Shown piece by piece: positions 8,694 to 16,885 of a stretch of DNA of 64,000 nucleotides. The position numbers were made by a program, and so were the translations under genes. Every line of letters begins with the position of its first letter. Within the stretch, counting starts at the first letter, position 1. This stretch comes from Nonlabens sp. MB-3u-79 (GTDB lineage Bacteria > Bacteroidota > Bacteroidia > Flavobacteriales > Flavobacteriaceae). The stretch covers positions 1-64,000 of the forward strand of contig NZ_CP025116.1 of assembly GCF_002831625.1 (NCBI RefSeq), read 5' to 3'. The notes below the pieces were generated by a model. That model was not told where the DNA came from, made no database searches, and worked only from the letters and a program-made list of their open reading frames with translations.

Positions 8694-9518
8694 ATGAAAA
8701 AAATACTGCTTTTTGTTTTTGCGTTGACTACTACCCTGATAAGTGCACAAGATCTGATCAAAGTAAAAGGAAACCGTGAGGTAACTACAGAGATAAGTCC
8801 TCTCGCACCTTTTAAGATGTTAGAGATAAGCGATGATTATGAAATAGAAATCGTCCCTGGGGGTTCTCCACAAATAGAAATCACTACAGACTCTAATTTA
8901 CATCAACACCTTGCGGCAAGTGTTATTGATGGTAAACTAGTGGTTACCACTACGGCTAGAATACGATCTAAAAAAGAGATGAAATTTCGCATTATTTACG
9001 GACCTGAATTAAAAACTATAACCGTTACTGATGATGCCGTGCTCTCCTCTGTTACCAGTCTTATATTTGAAGAACTGGAATTGAATATAGAAAAAGATGC
9101 CGAAGTTTACCTGACTGCAAGTGTAACACGCTTAACTCTTAATGCAGACCTCAGTACCAAATCAGAATTGAATCTAAGTGGCAAAAATGCCGTGATCAAT
9201 CTCAAAAATAATGCTGATGTAAAAGCATTGATCAAGTACGACAACTTAGAATTGAATATGAAAGATCGAGTAGACGCAAAAATAGAAGGAGATATCAAAA
9301 ACGGTCAAATAAACATGACTGATACTGCCTCTCTGGAAGGCAAAAACCTCATTTTTGATGATCTAGAATTAAAAATCAATAATAATGCTAAGACAGGAAT
9401 TAATGTAAAAAACACCCTTTCCTTAGACTCTAGTGATGATGCAGAAGTAACTCTTTACAACACTCCTAAAATAGACATGAAGAGTTTTATCGGAAAATCT
9501 GTTTTGAATAAAGAGTAA
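8694..9518 (+). CDS. Secreted GIN-domain (DUF2807) protein
   Basis: 274 residues. The signal peptide MKKILLFVFALTTTLISAQ (cleavage near 19-20) is followed by a head-GIN/DUF2807 domain, seen as a regular right-handed beta-helix-like series rich in N, D, T and K (for example ELNLSGKNAVINLKNNADVKALIKYDNLEL kept in register over many turns). It is probably periplasmic or on the outer membrane. It follows the PspC gene but has its own promoter. The function is unknown; anti-sigma or envelope adhesion roles are only speculation for the family. Confidence 0.87.
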   Translation: MKKILLFVFALTTTLISAQDLIKVKGNREVTTEISPLAPFKMLEISDDYEIEIVPGGSPQIEITTDSNLHQHLAASVIDGKLVVTTTARIRSKKEMKFRIIYGPELKTITVTDDAVLSSVTSLIFEELELNIEKDAEVYLTASVTRLTLNADLSTKSELNLSGKNAVINLKNNADVKALIKYDNLELNMKDRVDAKIEGDIKNGQINMTDTASLEGKNLIFDDLELKINNNAKTGINVKNTLSLDSSDDAEVTLYNTPKIDMKSFIGKSVLNKE

Positions 9519-9539
9519 AATTAGTCTTAAGTCAATTTT

Positions 9540-9580
9540 AATAAAACCCCTAATCAAATCCATTGATTAGGGGTTTTATT
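9540..9580. terminator. Bidirectional intrinsic terminator
   Basis: 18-bp inverted repeat (9540-9557 and 9563-9580) with a 5-base loop, GC-rich in the middle and A/T-rich at both ends, after the GIN gene. Confidence 0.85.
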
Positions 9581-9641
9581 ATGAGATCTTATAAATTTCA
9601 CAAAACAAATGTAAGGAAATTTATACCTGGCGTTTTAAAAT

Positions 9642-9682
9642 TAAAAAAGTCTCTTTGAAGCTAGTTCAAAGAGACTTTTTTA
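9642..9682. terminator. Terminator of trxB
   Basis: TAAAAAAGTCTCTTTGAA (9642-9659) pairs with 9665-9682 across a 5-base loop. It lies 27 bases beyond the trxB stop on its strand, with A/T runs at both sides. Confidence 0.88.
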
Positions 9683-9708
9683 TGATCAAACCAGAGTGCT
9701 TGAAACAC

Positions 9709-10695
9709 TTATTTAATACTGTAATCTCCAGCGATAGCTTTTTCTACCACCCCTATTTCGGCAAGATAGCGCTCCGCATCTAGAGCAGCCATACAACCTG
9801 TTCCTGCAGCAGTAACGGCTTGTCTATATATTTTATCTTGTACATCACCCGATGCAAAGACACCTGGTAAATTGGTTTTAGTAGATCCAGAAATGGTTTT
9901 TAAATAACCGTCTTCTTCCATTTCTAATTGGCCTTTAAAGATATCTGTATTAGGCTTATGCCCTATCGCAATAAACAATCCTGTAATCTCAATATCGTGC
10001 TTTTCTTGTGTCTGGTTATTGAAAATACGCAAACCTTCCACAACGCTGTCTCCTAAAACTTCATCTACTTCAGAGTTATACAATACTTTAATATTCTTTA
10101 AACTATGTACTCTGTGTTGCATCGCTTTTGAGGCACGCATGTGATCTTTACGCACTAGCATAGTAACGTTCTTACAAATATTAGCCAGGTACGAAGCTTC
10201 TTCTGCAGCAGTATCTCCTGCTCCTACTATAGCTACATCTTGATTTTTATAAAAGAAACCATCACAAACGGCACAAGCACTTACTCCACCACCTCGTAGC
10301 TTTTGTTCACTTGGTATATTTAAATATTTTGCTGTTGCACCAGTAGAAATAATTACGGTATTGGCTTCTATTTTTGTTTTACCATCTACAATAGCAGTAT
10401 GAATACCACCTTTTTCTTTAGAAAAATGCACTTCAGTAACCATTCCTATGCGCACTTGCGTTCCAAAACGCTCTGCTTGTTTCTGTAGGTCAACCATCAT
10501 TGCAGGTCCATCAATTCCATCTGCATAACCAGGAAAATTATCAACTTCAGTAGTTGTTGTAAGCTGTCCACCTGGCTCCATACCTGTATACACCACTGGC
10601 TTCATATCTGCACGGGCAGCATAAATAGCAGCTGTATATCCTGCAGGTCCTGAACCTATGATCAAACATTTTATTCTTTCTATATTCTCTGACAT
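9709..10695 (-). CDS. trxB: Thioredoxin-disulfide reductase
   Basis: An FAD flavoenzyme that passes electrons from NADPH to thioredoxin. The FAD-binding GSGPAG is at 14-19, the redox pair C141-AV-C144 in CAVCDGFFY, and the NADPH-binding GAGDTAAEEA near 158-167. The open frame extends to 10740, but a TACCTTTG -7 box on this strand lies inside that extension (10716-10723). I therefore start at ATG 10695 (MSENIERIKC), giving 328 residues, close to the usual 310-330. The thioredoxin and peroxiredoxin it would feed are encoded at 15463-16501. Confidence 0.96.
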   Translation of the reverse strand: MSENIERIKCLIIGSGPAGYTAAIYAARADMKPVVYTGMEPGGQLTTTTEVDNFPGYADGIDGPAMMVDLQKQAERFGTQVRIGMVTEVHFSKEKGGIHTAIVDGKTKIEANTVIISTGATAKYLNIPSEQKLRGGGVSACAVCDGFFYKNQDVAIVGAGDTAAEEASYLANICKNVTMLVRKDHMRASKAMQHRVHSLKNIKVLYNSEVDEVLGDSVVEGLRIFNNQTQEKHDIEITGLFIAIGHKPNTDIFKGQLEMEEDGYLKTISGSTKTNLPGVFASGDVQDKIYRQAVTAAGTGCMAALDAERYLAEIGVVEKAIAGDYSIK

Positions 10696-10715
10696 AATTG
10701 TAAAACTTTGTGGCA

Positions 10716-10723
10716 CAAAGGTA
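10716..10723 (-). promoter_or_regulatory. -7 box of trxB
   Basis: TACCTTTG on the minus strand, 20 bases upstream of ATG 10695. It decides the start, because the longer ORF would begin upstream of its own promoter. Confidence 0.65.
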
Positions 10724-10801
10724 ATAGGATGACTTCTCAATACCTTTATCTAATGATCACTATTTATTATCCTTTTATTAAGGAATTACATAATCGCGAG
10801 A

Positions 10802-10809
10802 TACCTTTG
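10802..10809 (+). promoter_or_regulatory. -7 box close to the cupin start
   Basis: TACCTTTG ends four bases before the ATG at 10814. If this is the real promoter, the transcript would be leaderless or almost so. Confidence 0.4.
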
Positions 10810-10813
10810 ATTC

Positions 10814-11362
10814 ATGCCACAAATATACCTCAATCCTATAACCAAAGAAAAAGCAAGTATTCTTAAAACTAGTGCTCAAACTCAGGGCGCTTATACCTTG
10901 ATAGAGGTGGAATTACAACCTGATGGCGGTAACCCCATACATTTTCACGAGCGGTTTACAGAAGAATTCTACCCGCTAAAAGGTACTTTAGGGGTTCATT
11001 ATTTAGGTAAGGAGCTCTTCTTAAAACCTGGAGCGCATTTTAAAGTACCCGTGTTGGATGTGCATCGATTTTATAATCCAGGCGATCAATCTATTGTTTT
11101 TAGAGCAAAATTAGAACCCGGACAGCCAGGATTTGAAAACTTTATTGCCGTCCTTTTTGGTTTAGTCCGTGATGGAAAGACCTTTGGTAGGAATCAGATT
11201 CCGTTTCACCCATTTTATGCGATCTTATTACTGCATTGGGGTGATACTCAAGTAGATCATCTCTTGTTTAGACTCATCAAACCCTTTTTTTCTGTATTGG
11301 TTACGCTTTCGCGAAAGCTAGGTTATGAAAAACACCTGCTACAAAAATATAAATCTCTTTAA
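10814..11362 (+). CDS. Cupin-domain protein
   Basis: 182 residues. The cupin core spans about 25-100, with motif 1 HFHERFTEEFYPLKG (H43, H45, E49/E50 as likely metal ligands) and motif 2 PVLDVHRFYNP (H near 83). The C-terminal third has no recognised domain. A palindrome copy near the 3' end (11305-11318) is translated as LSRK. It is monocistronic and divergent from trxB. Neither metal nor substrate can be named; cupins of this size include dioxygenases, isomerases and small-molecule sensors. Confidence 0.82.
   Translation: MPQIYLNPITKEKASILKTSAQTQGAYTLIEVELQPDGGNPIHFHERFTEEFYPLKGTLGVHYLGKELFLKPGAHFKVPVLDVHRFYNPGDQSIVFRAKLEPGQPGFENFIAVLFGLVRDGKTFGRNQIPFHPFYAILLLHWGDTQVDHLLFRLIKPFFSVLVTLSRKLGYEKHLLQKYKSL
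11305..11318. repeat. GCTTTCGCGAAAGC palindrome, coding
   Basis: Perfect 14-bp copy in the 3' part of the cupin gene, read as TLSRKL. Confidence 0.9.
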
Positions 11363-11420
11363 CGTCTAGTTTGCAACTCACTTTACAAAATCGTAACATT
11401 ACAGTTCATCAAACGCCCTT

Positions 11421-13199
11421 ATGGAAAGCCAAAACATCAACCAGGAAGACGAAAAAATAATTGAAAATAGAGAACTAAATATATGGGAAGCGCTGATTCC
11501 CGTTTTTGCCCTTGTCGGGATGCTCGCTGTTAATGTGTATATCTACGGTGATGATTCTTTAGCTGGTTCCAACCAGTTTGTCTTATTATTAGGCGCTACG
11601 GTAGCTGGAATAGTGGGCTATTTTAATAAAGTTTCTTATACCTCTATGGTAGAAGAAGTAGCACAAAACCTCAAATCTACTACCGGCGCGATTTTAATTC
11701 TATTAATGGTAGGCGCGCTTGCAGGTACTTGGATGTTGAGTGGTATTATCCCCACTATGATTTATTACGGCCTTGATATTTTAAATCCGTCTATATTCCT
11801 TGCAGCCTGCGTCCTTATTTGTGCGGTAATTTCTATCGCGACTGGAAGCAGCTGGACGACTAGTGCTACCGTAGGTATTGCTTTAATAGGAATTGCCGGC
11901 GCACTAGACATCAACGCAGGAATGACTGCTGGTGCAGTATTGAGTGGCGCTTATTTTGGCGATAAGCTGAGTCCGTTGAGTGATACGACTAACCTGGCTC
12001 CTGCGATGGCTGGAACAGACCTTTTTACACACATCAGATACATGACCCTGACCACCGTGCCTACTATTGCTATAACGCTACTTGTTTTTGTAATTATAGG
12101 CTTTAGTTTGGACACCACTGGGTCTGCAAACGTTTCAGAATATCAAACTACGATTGCTAATACTTTTAATACTAGTCCTTGGTTGTTTTTAGTTCCTGTG
12201 ATTGTAATAGCAATGATCATAAAAAAAGTATCTCCTTTATTAGCCTTATTAATAGGAACTTTATTAGCTGGAGCCTTTGCCTTAATCTTTCAGACTGGTA
12301 TTATATGGAGTCAAGGAATGAAGTATGATATTACTGAAGTTAAAGATGAATTAAAACAATATGTAGATTGGGATGCTGTTTCTAGTAATAATTTTCAAAA
12401 TCCAGGAACATATAATTTAATAGTAAAAGAAAACTCTGGTATTACTTTATCAAATCCTGTTGTATTTAATTTACCGAATGGAGATCAAACGCAGGAGTTT
12501 TCAGCTACTGAAAAAACTACTGTGTTTAAAAATGGAAAAACAATAGGAGAGTTATCATTAAACGCAAAGTCGACAAGTTTTGTTATAACAGCATATTTTG
12601 CTATAATGGATGCTATTACTGTTCCAACGGCTGTAACGCCAGTTACGGATAATCTTAAAATAAAAGAAAAACTAACTGGCCTCTTTGAAGGAAAAGGAAT
12701 GGAGTCCATGTTAGGAACGATTTGGTTGATTATTTGCGCGATGGTTTTTGGAGGTATTATGGACGCTATAGGTGCTTTATCACGTATCAGCCGTGCATTA
12801 CTTAATTTATTTGACTCTGTTTTTGGGCTGTTTGCAAGTACGGTAGTCAGCTGTCTAGCGATTAATGTGACCGCAAGTGATCAATACCTAGCCATTGTCG
12901 TACCTGGAAAAATGTACGCTAAAGCTTATGAAGAAAAAGGTCTTGCTCCAGAAAACCTATCTAGAACCCTAGAAGATTCTGGTACAGTAACCAGTGCGCT
13001 GATTCCATGGAATACTTGTGGTGCGTATCAAAGTACCACCTTAGGCGTAGACGTGAAGGATTACTTTATCTATGCAATATTCAACTGGCTTTCTCCTTTT
13101 ATGACCTTATTATTTGCTGCTTTTAGAATAAAGATCAAACAACTAAGTACCCAAGAACCTAACAAGAGTACATTAGGAGAAGAAGCTTCACAATTATAG
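11421..13199 (+). CDS. nhaC: NhaC-family Na+/H+ antiporter with a central insert
   Basis: 592-residue inner-membrane antiporter. The conserved NhaC core is clear: TGSSWTTSATVG (about 141-152), GAVLSGAYFGDKLSPLSDTTNLAP (about 171-194), and the late VTASDQYLAIVVPGKMY and GTVTSALIPWNTCGAYQSTTLGV blocks. About 12 hydrophobic helices are visible. Residues about 300-400 (12318-12620) form a hydrophilic, beta-rich insertion that is more AT-rich than the flanks and makes the protein longer than the usual 450-540. Its predicted side of the membrane could not be settled. Confidence 0.9.
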   Translation: MESQNINQEDEKIIENRELNIWEALIPVFALVGMLAVNVYIYGDDSLAGSNQFVLLLGATVAGIVGYFNKVSYTSMVEEVAQNLKSTTGAILILLMVGALAGTWMLSGIIPTMIYYGLDILNPSIFLAACVLICAVISIATGSSWTTSATVGIALIGIAGALDINAGMTAGAVLSGAYFGDKLSPLSDTTNLAPAMAGTDLFTHIRYMTLTTVPTIAITLLVFVIIGFSLDTTGSANVSEYQTTIANTFNTSPWLFLVPVIVIAMIIKKVSPLLALLIGTLLAGAFALIFQTGIIWSQGMKYDITEVKDELKQYVDWDAVSSNNFQNPGTYNLIVKENSGITLSNPVVFNLPNGDQTQEFSATEKTTVFKNGKTIGELSLNAKSTSFVITAYFAIMDAITVPTAVTPVTDNLKIKEKLTGLFEGKGMESMLGTIWLIICAMVFGGIMDAIGALSRISRALLNLFDSVFGLFASTVVSCLAINVTASDQYLAIVVPGKMYAKAYEEKGLAPENLSRTLEDSGTVTSALIPWNTCGAYQSTTLGVDVKDYFIYAIFNWLSPFMTLLFAAFRIKIKQLSTQEPNKSTLGEEASQL

Positions 13200-13244
13200 G
13201 AGCAATCCTATAGGGATGGCTCTTTTACCTATATTATAAAAAAA

Positions 13245-14126
13245 ATGAAAATGAAAAAATTACTTTTTGCGCTAACTTTAATAACTGTGCTCTTTTCTAA
13301 TGCACAAAATAGATTTGATAACGTAGAGATCATTACTCATGAGGTGAACCAAAACGTTTACATGCTAGAAGGGGCTGGAGGGAATATATTGCTTCAAGTA
13401 GGAGAATCTGAAGTAGTCATGATCGATTCCCAATATGCACCTTTGAGTGATAAATTAAAAAAGGAAATCGCAAGAATTACTGACAAGCCTCTTACGTACC
13501 TCATCAACACACACCATCACGGTGACCATACGGGAGGAAATGAAAACTTTAATACCGACCAAGTAACCATCATTGCACATACAAATGTGATGAAGCGGTT
13601 GACCGAAAGTGAAAAAAGCAAAGGTTTTCTACCTGAAAAGGTACTTGAAGAAGCCTATGAACTGTCTCTAGTTGACGAAAACAACTTGATTATTCATGTG
13701 CACCATGCGCATACAGACGGAGATAGCTTTGTTTACCTTACTAAAAACAATGTGGTTCATACTGGAGATGTGTATTTTAATGGAAGTTATCCTTTTATAG
13801 ATCTCAACTCTGGCGGTTCCATAACTGGGTACATCAATGCTCAAAAACAGATATTGACTACCATAAATGAAAAGACTAAAATAGTTCCTGGACATGGAGC
13901 TATTGCCTCTTATAATGACCTCGCTGACTACATCCCTATGCTGGTAGATTTAAAGACACAGATTCAAAAAGAGATAAGTGATGGAAAAACTCGAGAACAA
14001 GTAGAGAAAAACAATTCCATAACTAAAAAATACGATGCTGAAGGATTTGGTGATGGGTATATCAGTCCAGAGAAAATTCGGACTATAATTTACGATAGTT
14101 TAATTCTAGAGGCCACCCACAAGTAA
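13245..14126 (+). CDS. Exported metallo-beta-lactamase-fold hydrolase
   Basis: 293 residues with an N-terminal signal peptide (MKMKKLLFALTLITVLFSNAQ). The MBL zinc motif HxHxDH is H90-H-H92-G-D94-H95, followed by a later His in HHAHTDGD, the zinc aspartate region HTGDVYFNG and the final VPGHG. The set resembles periplasmic class-B-like hydrolases, but general MBL-fold hydrolases share it, so antibiotic hydrolysis should not be assumed. An alternative start two codons downstream (13251) is equally good. The patatin gene follows after 11 bases. Confidence 0.88.
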   Translation: MKMKKLLFALTLITVLFSNAQNRFDNVEIITHEVNQNVYMLEGAGGNILLQVGESEVVMIDSQYAPLSDKLKKEIARITDKPLTYLINTHHHGDHTGGNENFNTDQVTIIAHTNVMKRLTESEKSKGFLPEKVLEEAYELSLVDENNLIIHVHHAHTDGDSFVYLTKNNVVHTGDVYFNGSYPFIDLNSGGSITGYINAQKQILTTINEKTKIVPGHGAIASYNDLADYIPMLVDLKTQIQKEISDGKTREQVEKNNSITKKYDAEGFGDGYISPEKIRTIIYDSLILEATHK

Positions 14127-14137
14127 AATAAAATTCT

Positions 14138-15049
14138 ATGAAAGCTCTTGTGATTTCTGGTGGTGGTAGTAAAGGAGCTTTTGCAGGTGGTGTGGCACAG
14201 TACCTGCAAGGAGAATTAGGTCGTGAATACGATTTATACATTGGTACTTCTACGGGAAGCCTGCTCATCTCGCATCTCGCATTAAATAAAATAGCTGAAA
14301 TTAAAGAAGTTTACACTAATGTCAATCAATCTTCGATTTTCAATCGCAGACCTTTTTTGGTAAAGCAGGATAAATTTGGTCAGGATCAAATCAGCATCAA
14401 CCATTTTAAGGTATTGCGTAATTTCTTTAGAGGGTCTAAGACCTTTGGTGAGAGTAAAAATCTAAGAAAACTAATTACCAACACGCTTTCTAAAGAAGAG
14501 TTTTTATTACTTAAAAATGGTCCTAAAGATGTAGTTGTGACTGTTTCTAACCTTTCTTTAAATGAAACCGAATACAAATCTATCAAGGATTTTGATTACG
14601 AAGATTTTGTAGATTGGATCTGGATTTCTTGTAATTACATTCCATTTATGAGCTTGGTCACAAAAAATGGTTGTGAATATGCTGACGGAGGTTTTGGGAG
14701 TATGGTTCCTATTAAAGAAGCTCTGGAACGAGGTGCCACTGAGGTAGATGTCATTATTCTAGAAACAGAAGTGACCCATTACAGCAACTTACCTTCTAAA
14801 AACGTATTCTCTCTTTTATCTAATCTTCATGGCTTTATGATGGACCGCATCGAAAAGCAAAACATAACTATTGGGAAATACGTCGCTGGCCATCAAGATG
14901 CAATTATCAACTTATATTACACTCCTACCGTGTTAACCACTAATTCTTTAGTCTTTAAAAAAGAGAAGATGAAACAATGGTGGGAAAGCGGTTATCAATT
15001 TGCGGCGAGTAAAAATATAGACAATAATGAAATTAAGACTGATGAATAG
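14138..15049 (+). CDS. Patatin-like phospholipase family protein
   Basis: 303-residue patatin-type acyl hydrolase. It has the oxyanion loop GGGSKGA (8-14), the nucleophile elbow GTSTG (36-40, Ser38) and the catalytic aspartate in DGG (D183). No signal peptide is seen, so it is probably cytoplasmic. It lies 11 bases after the MBL gene and may share its transcript. The lipid substrate is unknown. Confidence 0.9.
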   Translation: MKALVISGGGSKGAFAGGVAQYLQGELGREYDLYIGTSTGSLLISHLALNKIAEIKEVYTNVNQSSIFNRRPFLVKQDKFGQDQISINHFKVLRNFFRGSKTFGESKNLRKLITNTLSKEEFLLLKNGPKDVVVTVSNLSLNETEYKSIKDFDYEDFVDWIWISCNYIPFMSLVTKNGCEYADGGFGSMVPIKEALERGATEVDVIILETEVTHYSNLPSKNVFSLLSNLHGFMMDRIEKQNITIGKYVAGHQDAIINLYYTPTVLTTNSLVFKKEKMKQWWESGYQFAASKNIDNNEIKTDE

Positions 15050-15396
15050 TAACCCGTAAAACAAAAAGTATCAGATGATTCTCTTTATAATAAGGAACTT
15101 GTTTATTTACTCCGGACTAGACGTCGGTAAGGCTAGGAATAAAATTACAACTAAAAAAAAGCTGCTGTAAACCTGCAAATCCATCAGTTATCGTTTTGTT
15201 AACTATTGAATTACCGATAGTTTACATGATTCTAAATTGAATGCAGCTATTCTAATAAGATGTTTTAGGACAGGTATAACTTAACTCAACCCTTCTCATA
15301 AGTGTAGAATACTATGGATATCAACGCAACCTATTCTTAAAGCTTACTTAAATAGTTAAAATCTATCATAACATTTGTTAAGTAGATTGAAAATGT
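15050..15396. other. Long intergenic region upstream of the peroxiredoxin gene
   Basis: No convincing ORF or RNA gene is seen. AACTAT (15201-15206) and ATAGTT (15217-15222) form an inverted repeat with a 10-base spacer, and TTATCG/CGATAG overlaps it. It could be a regulator site, but it lies about 200 bases from the -7 box. The AAAAAAAAGCTGCTG tract near 15155 has no partner hairpin that I could find. Confidence 0.35.
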
Positions 15397-15416
15397 TCCG
15401 CTTTCGCGAAAGCGGA
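15397..15416. repeat. GCTTTCGCGAAAGC palindrome in the peroxiredoxin promoter
   Basis: Perfect 20-bp palindrome TCCGCTTTCGCGAAAGCGGA ending three bases before the TACCTTTG -7 box at 15420, so it fills the spacer where -33 contacts would be expected. Confidence 0.9.
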
Positions 15417-15419
15417 CAC

Positions 15420-15427
15420 TACCTTTG
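15420..15427 (+). promoter_or_regulatory. -7 box of the peroxiredoxin gene
   Basis: TACCTTTG, 35 bases upstream of the start codon. The nearest TTG (15387-15389) is too far away for the usual 17-23 base spacing. Confidence 0.6.
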
Positions 15428-15462
15428 CAGATGCAGTTAAAGAATAACTTAAAACATAAAAA

Positions 15463-16098
15463 ATGGCTATAGTAGGTAGAAAATTTCCGAATCTAGAGGT
15501 AGATGCAATGAATGAAATGGGAGACACATTTAAATTAAATGTATTTGAAGAAGCAAAAAAGAAAGGCAAAAAGGTGCTTTTATTTTGGTACCCAAAAGAT
15601 TTCACATTTGTATGCCCTACAGAATTGCATGCATTTCAAGCAGCTTTAGGTGAATTTGAAAAAAGAAATACCATAGTTATAGGTGCTTCTTGTGATACTC
15701 CAGAAGTACACTTTGCATGGTTAAACACCTCTAAAGATAATGGTGGAATAGAAGGTGTTACTTATGACATCCTAGCAGATACCAACCGCAACCTTTCTGG
15801 CACACTAGATATTTTAGATATCGAGGTAGAATACAATGATGAGTTAGAAGACAATGTTCTTGTAGGTGATAATGTAACTTATAGAGCTACTTACTTGATC
15901 GACGAAGAAGGAACTGTATTTCATGAAGGAATCAACCACATGCCTGTAGGAAGAAATGTAAATGAATTCCTAAGAATGATCGATGCGTATACACACGTAC
16001 AGAAAAATGGCGAAGTATGTCCAGCAAACTGGGAAGAAGGTAAAGAAGCAATGGGAGCAAATCGCAACGCTACTGCTGAGTACCTTTCTAAAAACTAA
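15463..16098 (+). CDS. Typical 2-Cys peroxiredoxin (AhpC/TSA family)
   Basis: 211-residue thiol peroxidase that reduces hydrogen and alkyl peroxides. The peroxidatic cysteine is C51 in DFTFVCPTELHAFQ and the resolving cysteine C186 in GEVCPANW near the C-terminus, where the usual GEVCPA motif is found. It has no AhpF neighbour. A thioredoxin gene follows 91 bases later and trxB lies about 5 kb upstream, which suggests thioredoxin-dependent recycling (inference). A terminator separates it from the thioredoxin gene. Confidence 0.96.
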   Translation: MAIVGRKFPNLEVDAMNEMGDTFKLNVFEEAKKKGKKVLLFWYPKDFTFVCPTELHAFQAALGEFEKRNTIVIGASCDTPEVHFAWLNTSKDNGGIEGVTYDILADTNRNLSGTLDILDIEVEYNDELEDNVLVGDNVTYRATYLIDEEGTVFHEGINHMPVGRNVNEFLRMIDAYTHVQKNGEVCPANWEEGKEAMGANRNATAEYLSKN

Positions 16099-16126
16099 TT
16101 AGAACAATAGTAGAATCCATAATTAA

Positions 16127-16175
16127 TGAGGAAAGTAGGGATCAACATCTTTCCTAGTTTCCTCATTTTTTTTTT
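16127..16175 (+). terminator. Terminator after the peroxiredoxin gene
   Basis: TGAGGAAAGTAGG (16127-16139) pairs with CCTAGTTTCCTCA (16153-16165) with one mismatch, followed by a run of about ten T. Confidence 0.85.
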
Positions 16176-16189
16176 AAAACCATTTTATA

Positions 16190-16501
16190 ATGCAAATATT
16201 AGATCAAGATAATCTACAAGAAATCGTTGCCAACAACGATACAGTTGTAGTACAATATATGGCTACTTGGTGCGGCAACTGTCGTGTGATGAAACCTAAG
16301 TTTAAGAAACTAGCTTCAGAAAATGAAAACACTGTTTTTATTCTTGCCGATGCTGAGAAGTTTCCAGAATCACGAAAATTAGCAACCGTGGATAATTTAC
16401 CAACTTTTGCTACTTTTAAAAATGGTGCCTTTGTGAACCAAGCGCAAACTAATAAATTTGAGAACCTTAAAGACTTAGTACATGAAGTTACCAGTAATTA
16501 G
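16190..16501 (+). CDS. Thioredoxin-family protein
   Basis: 103-residue thioredoxin fold with active site W27-C28-G-N-C31 in place of the classic WCGPC, and a cis-proline region DNLPTFATF (about 70). It has no signal peptide, so it is cytoplasmic. The last 20 bases overlap the next gene. CGNC instead of CGPC usually raises the redox potential or changes partner choice; the pairing with the peroxiredoxin is inferred from position. Confidence 0.92.
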   Translation: MQILDQDNLQEIVANNDTVVVQYMATWCGNCRVMKPKFKKLASENENTVFILADAEKFPESRKLATVDNLPTFATFKNGAFVNQAQTNKFENLKDLVHEVTSN

Positions 16502-16730
16502 ACATTTACAAAAAAATGCTAGCGCAGAAGCTTTAGAAACTACTTTAGAAGTTTTAGAAAGTTTTTCAGAACACAGATCTGTTTCTGAAGAAGAAATGGA
16601 TGTGGTAGGAGAATTGATTACTAACATATGTGGCGCTCTTGAAGTACATGCTAATGTAGCTCAAGGAATGAGTGGTATAGAAGCTGCAAATGCGTTTGCA
16701 CAAAAAGTAATGGGATCTATAGACCAATAG
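16482..16730 (+). CDS. Small conserved protein overlapping the thioredoxin gene (DUF6952-like)
   Basis: 82-residue, mostly helical protein. It starts MKLPVIRHLQKNASAEALETTLEVLE and has the conserved-looking block GELITNICGALEVHANVAQGMSGIEAANAF (about 46-75). The start lies 20 bases inside the thioredoxin gene, and the strong terminator just after its stop shows that the two form a unit. I recall such a protein beside thioredoxins in Flavobacteriia, named DUF6952, but could not check. Its function is unknown; it has one cysteine. Confidence 0.8.
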   Translation: MKLPVIRHLQKNASAEALETTLEVLESFSEHRSVSEEEMDVVGELITNICGALEVHANVAQGMSGIEAANAFAQKVMGSIDQ

Positions 16731-16743
16731 TCAGTATTCCTTT

Positions 16744-16800
16744 AATTAATAGAGTCTTTAACCTGTTTGGTTAAAGACTCTATTAATTTTAATTTTTTTT
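16744..16800 (+). terminator. Strong intrinsic terminator
   Basis: Perfect 20-bp arms (16744-16763 and 16769-16788) with loop TGTTT, followed by a long T-run. It ends the thioredoxin operon. Confidence 0.92.
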
Positions 16801-16885
16801 TAATAAAAAACCTATAAAAATTAAAAAAAATGTAAAATTAATAATCATCGTGGTATATTTTTACTTAATAAATAAAAACAACCTC

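Noticed and set aside
9709-10740. Longer trxB start at 10740
   Set aside because: It would place the -7 box inside the coding region and adds 15 residues without family support.
13196-13230. Hairpin after nhaC as a terminator
   Set aside because: The stem is short and mismatched and only four T follow; the MBL gene may be read through from nhaC.
13245-14126. Beta-lactam resistance gene
   Set aside because: The zinc motif is shared by all MBL-fold hydrolases; nothing specific to beta-lactamases was seen.
15074-15169. Short 31-codon ORF upstream of the peroxiredoxin gene
   Set aside because: Too short, no promoter box, composition not distinctive.
15201-15222. AACTAT-N10-ATAGTT as an OxyR site
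   Set aside because: The spacing does not match the ATAG-N7-CTAT pattern of OxyR and it lies about 200 bases from the promoter; kept only as a note in the intergenic entry.
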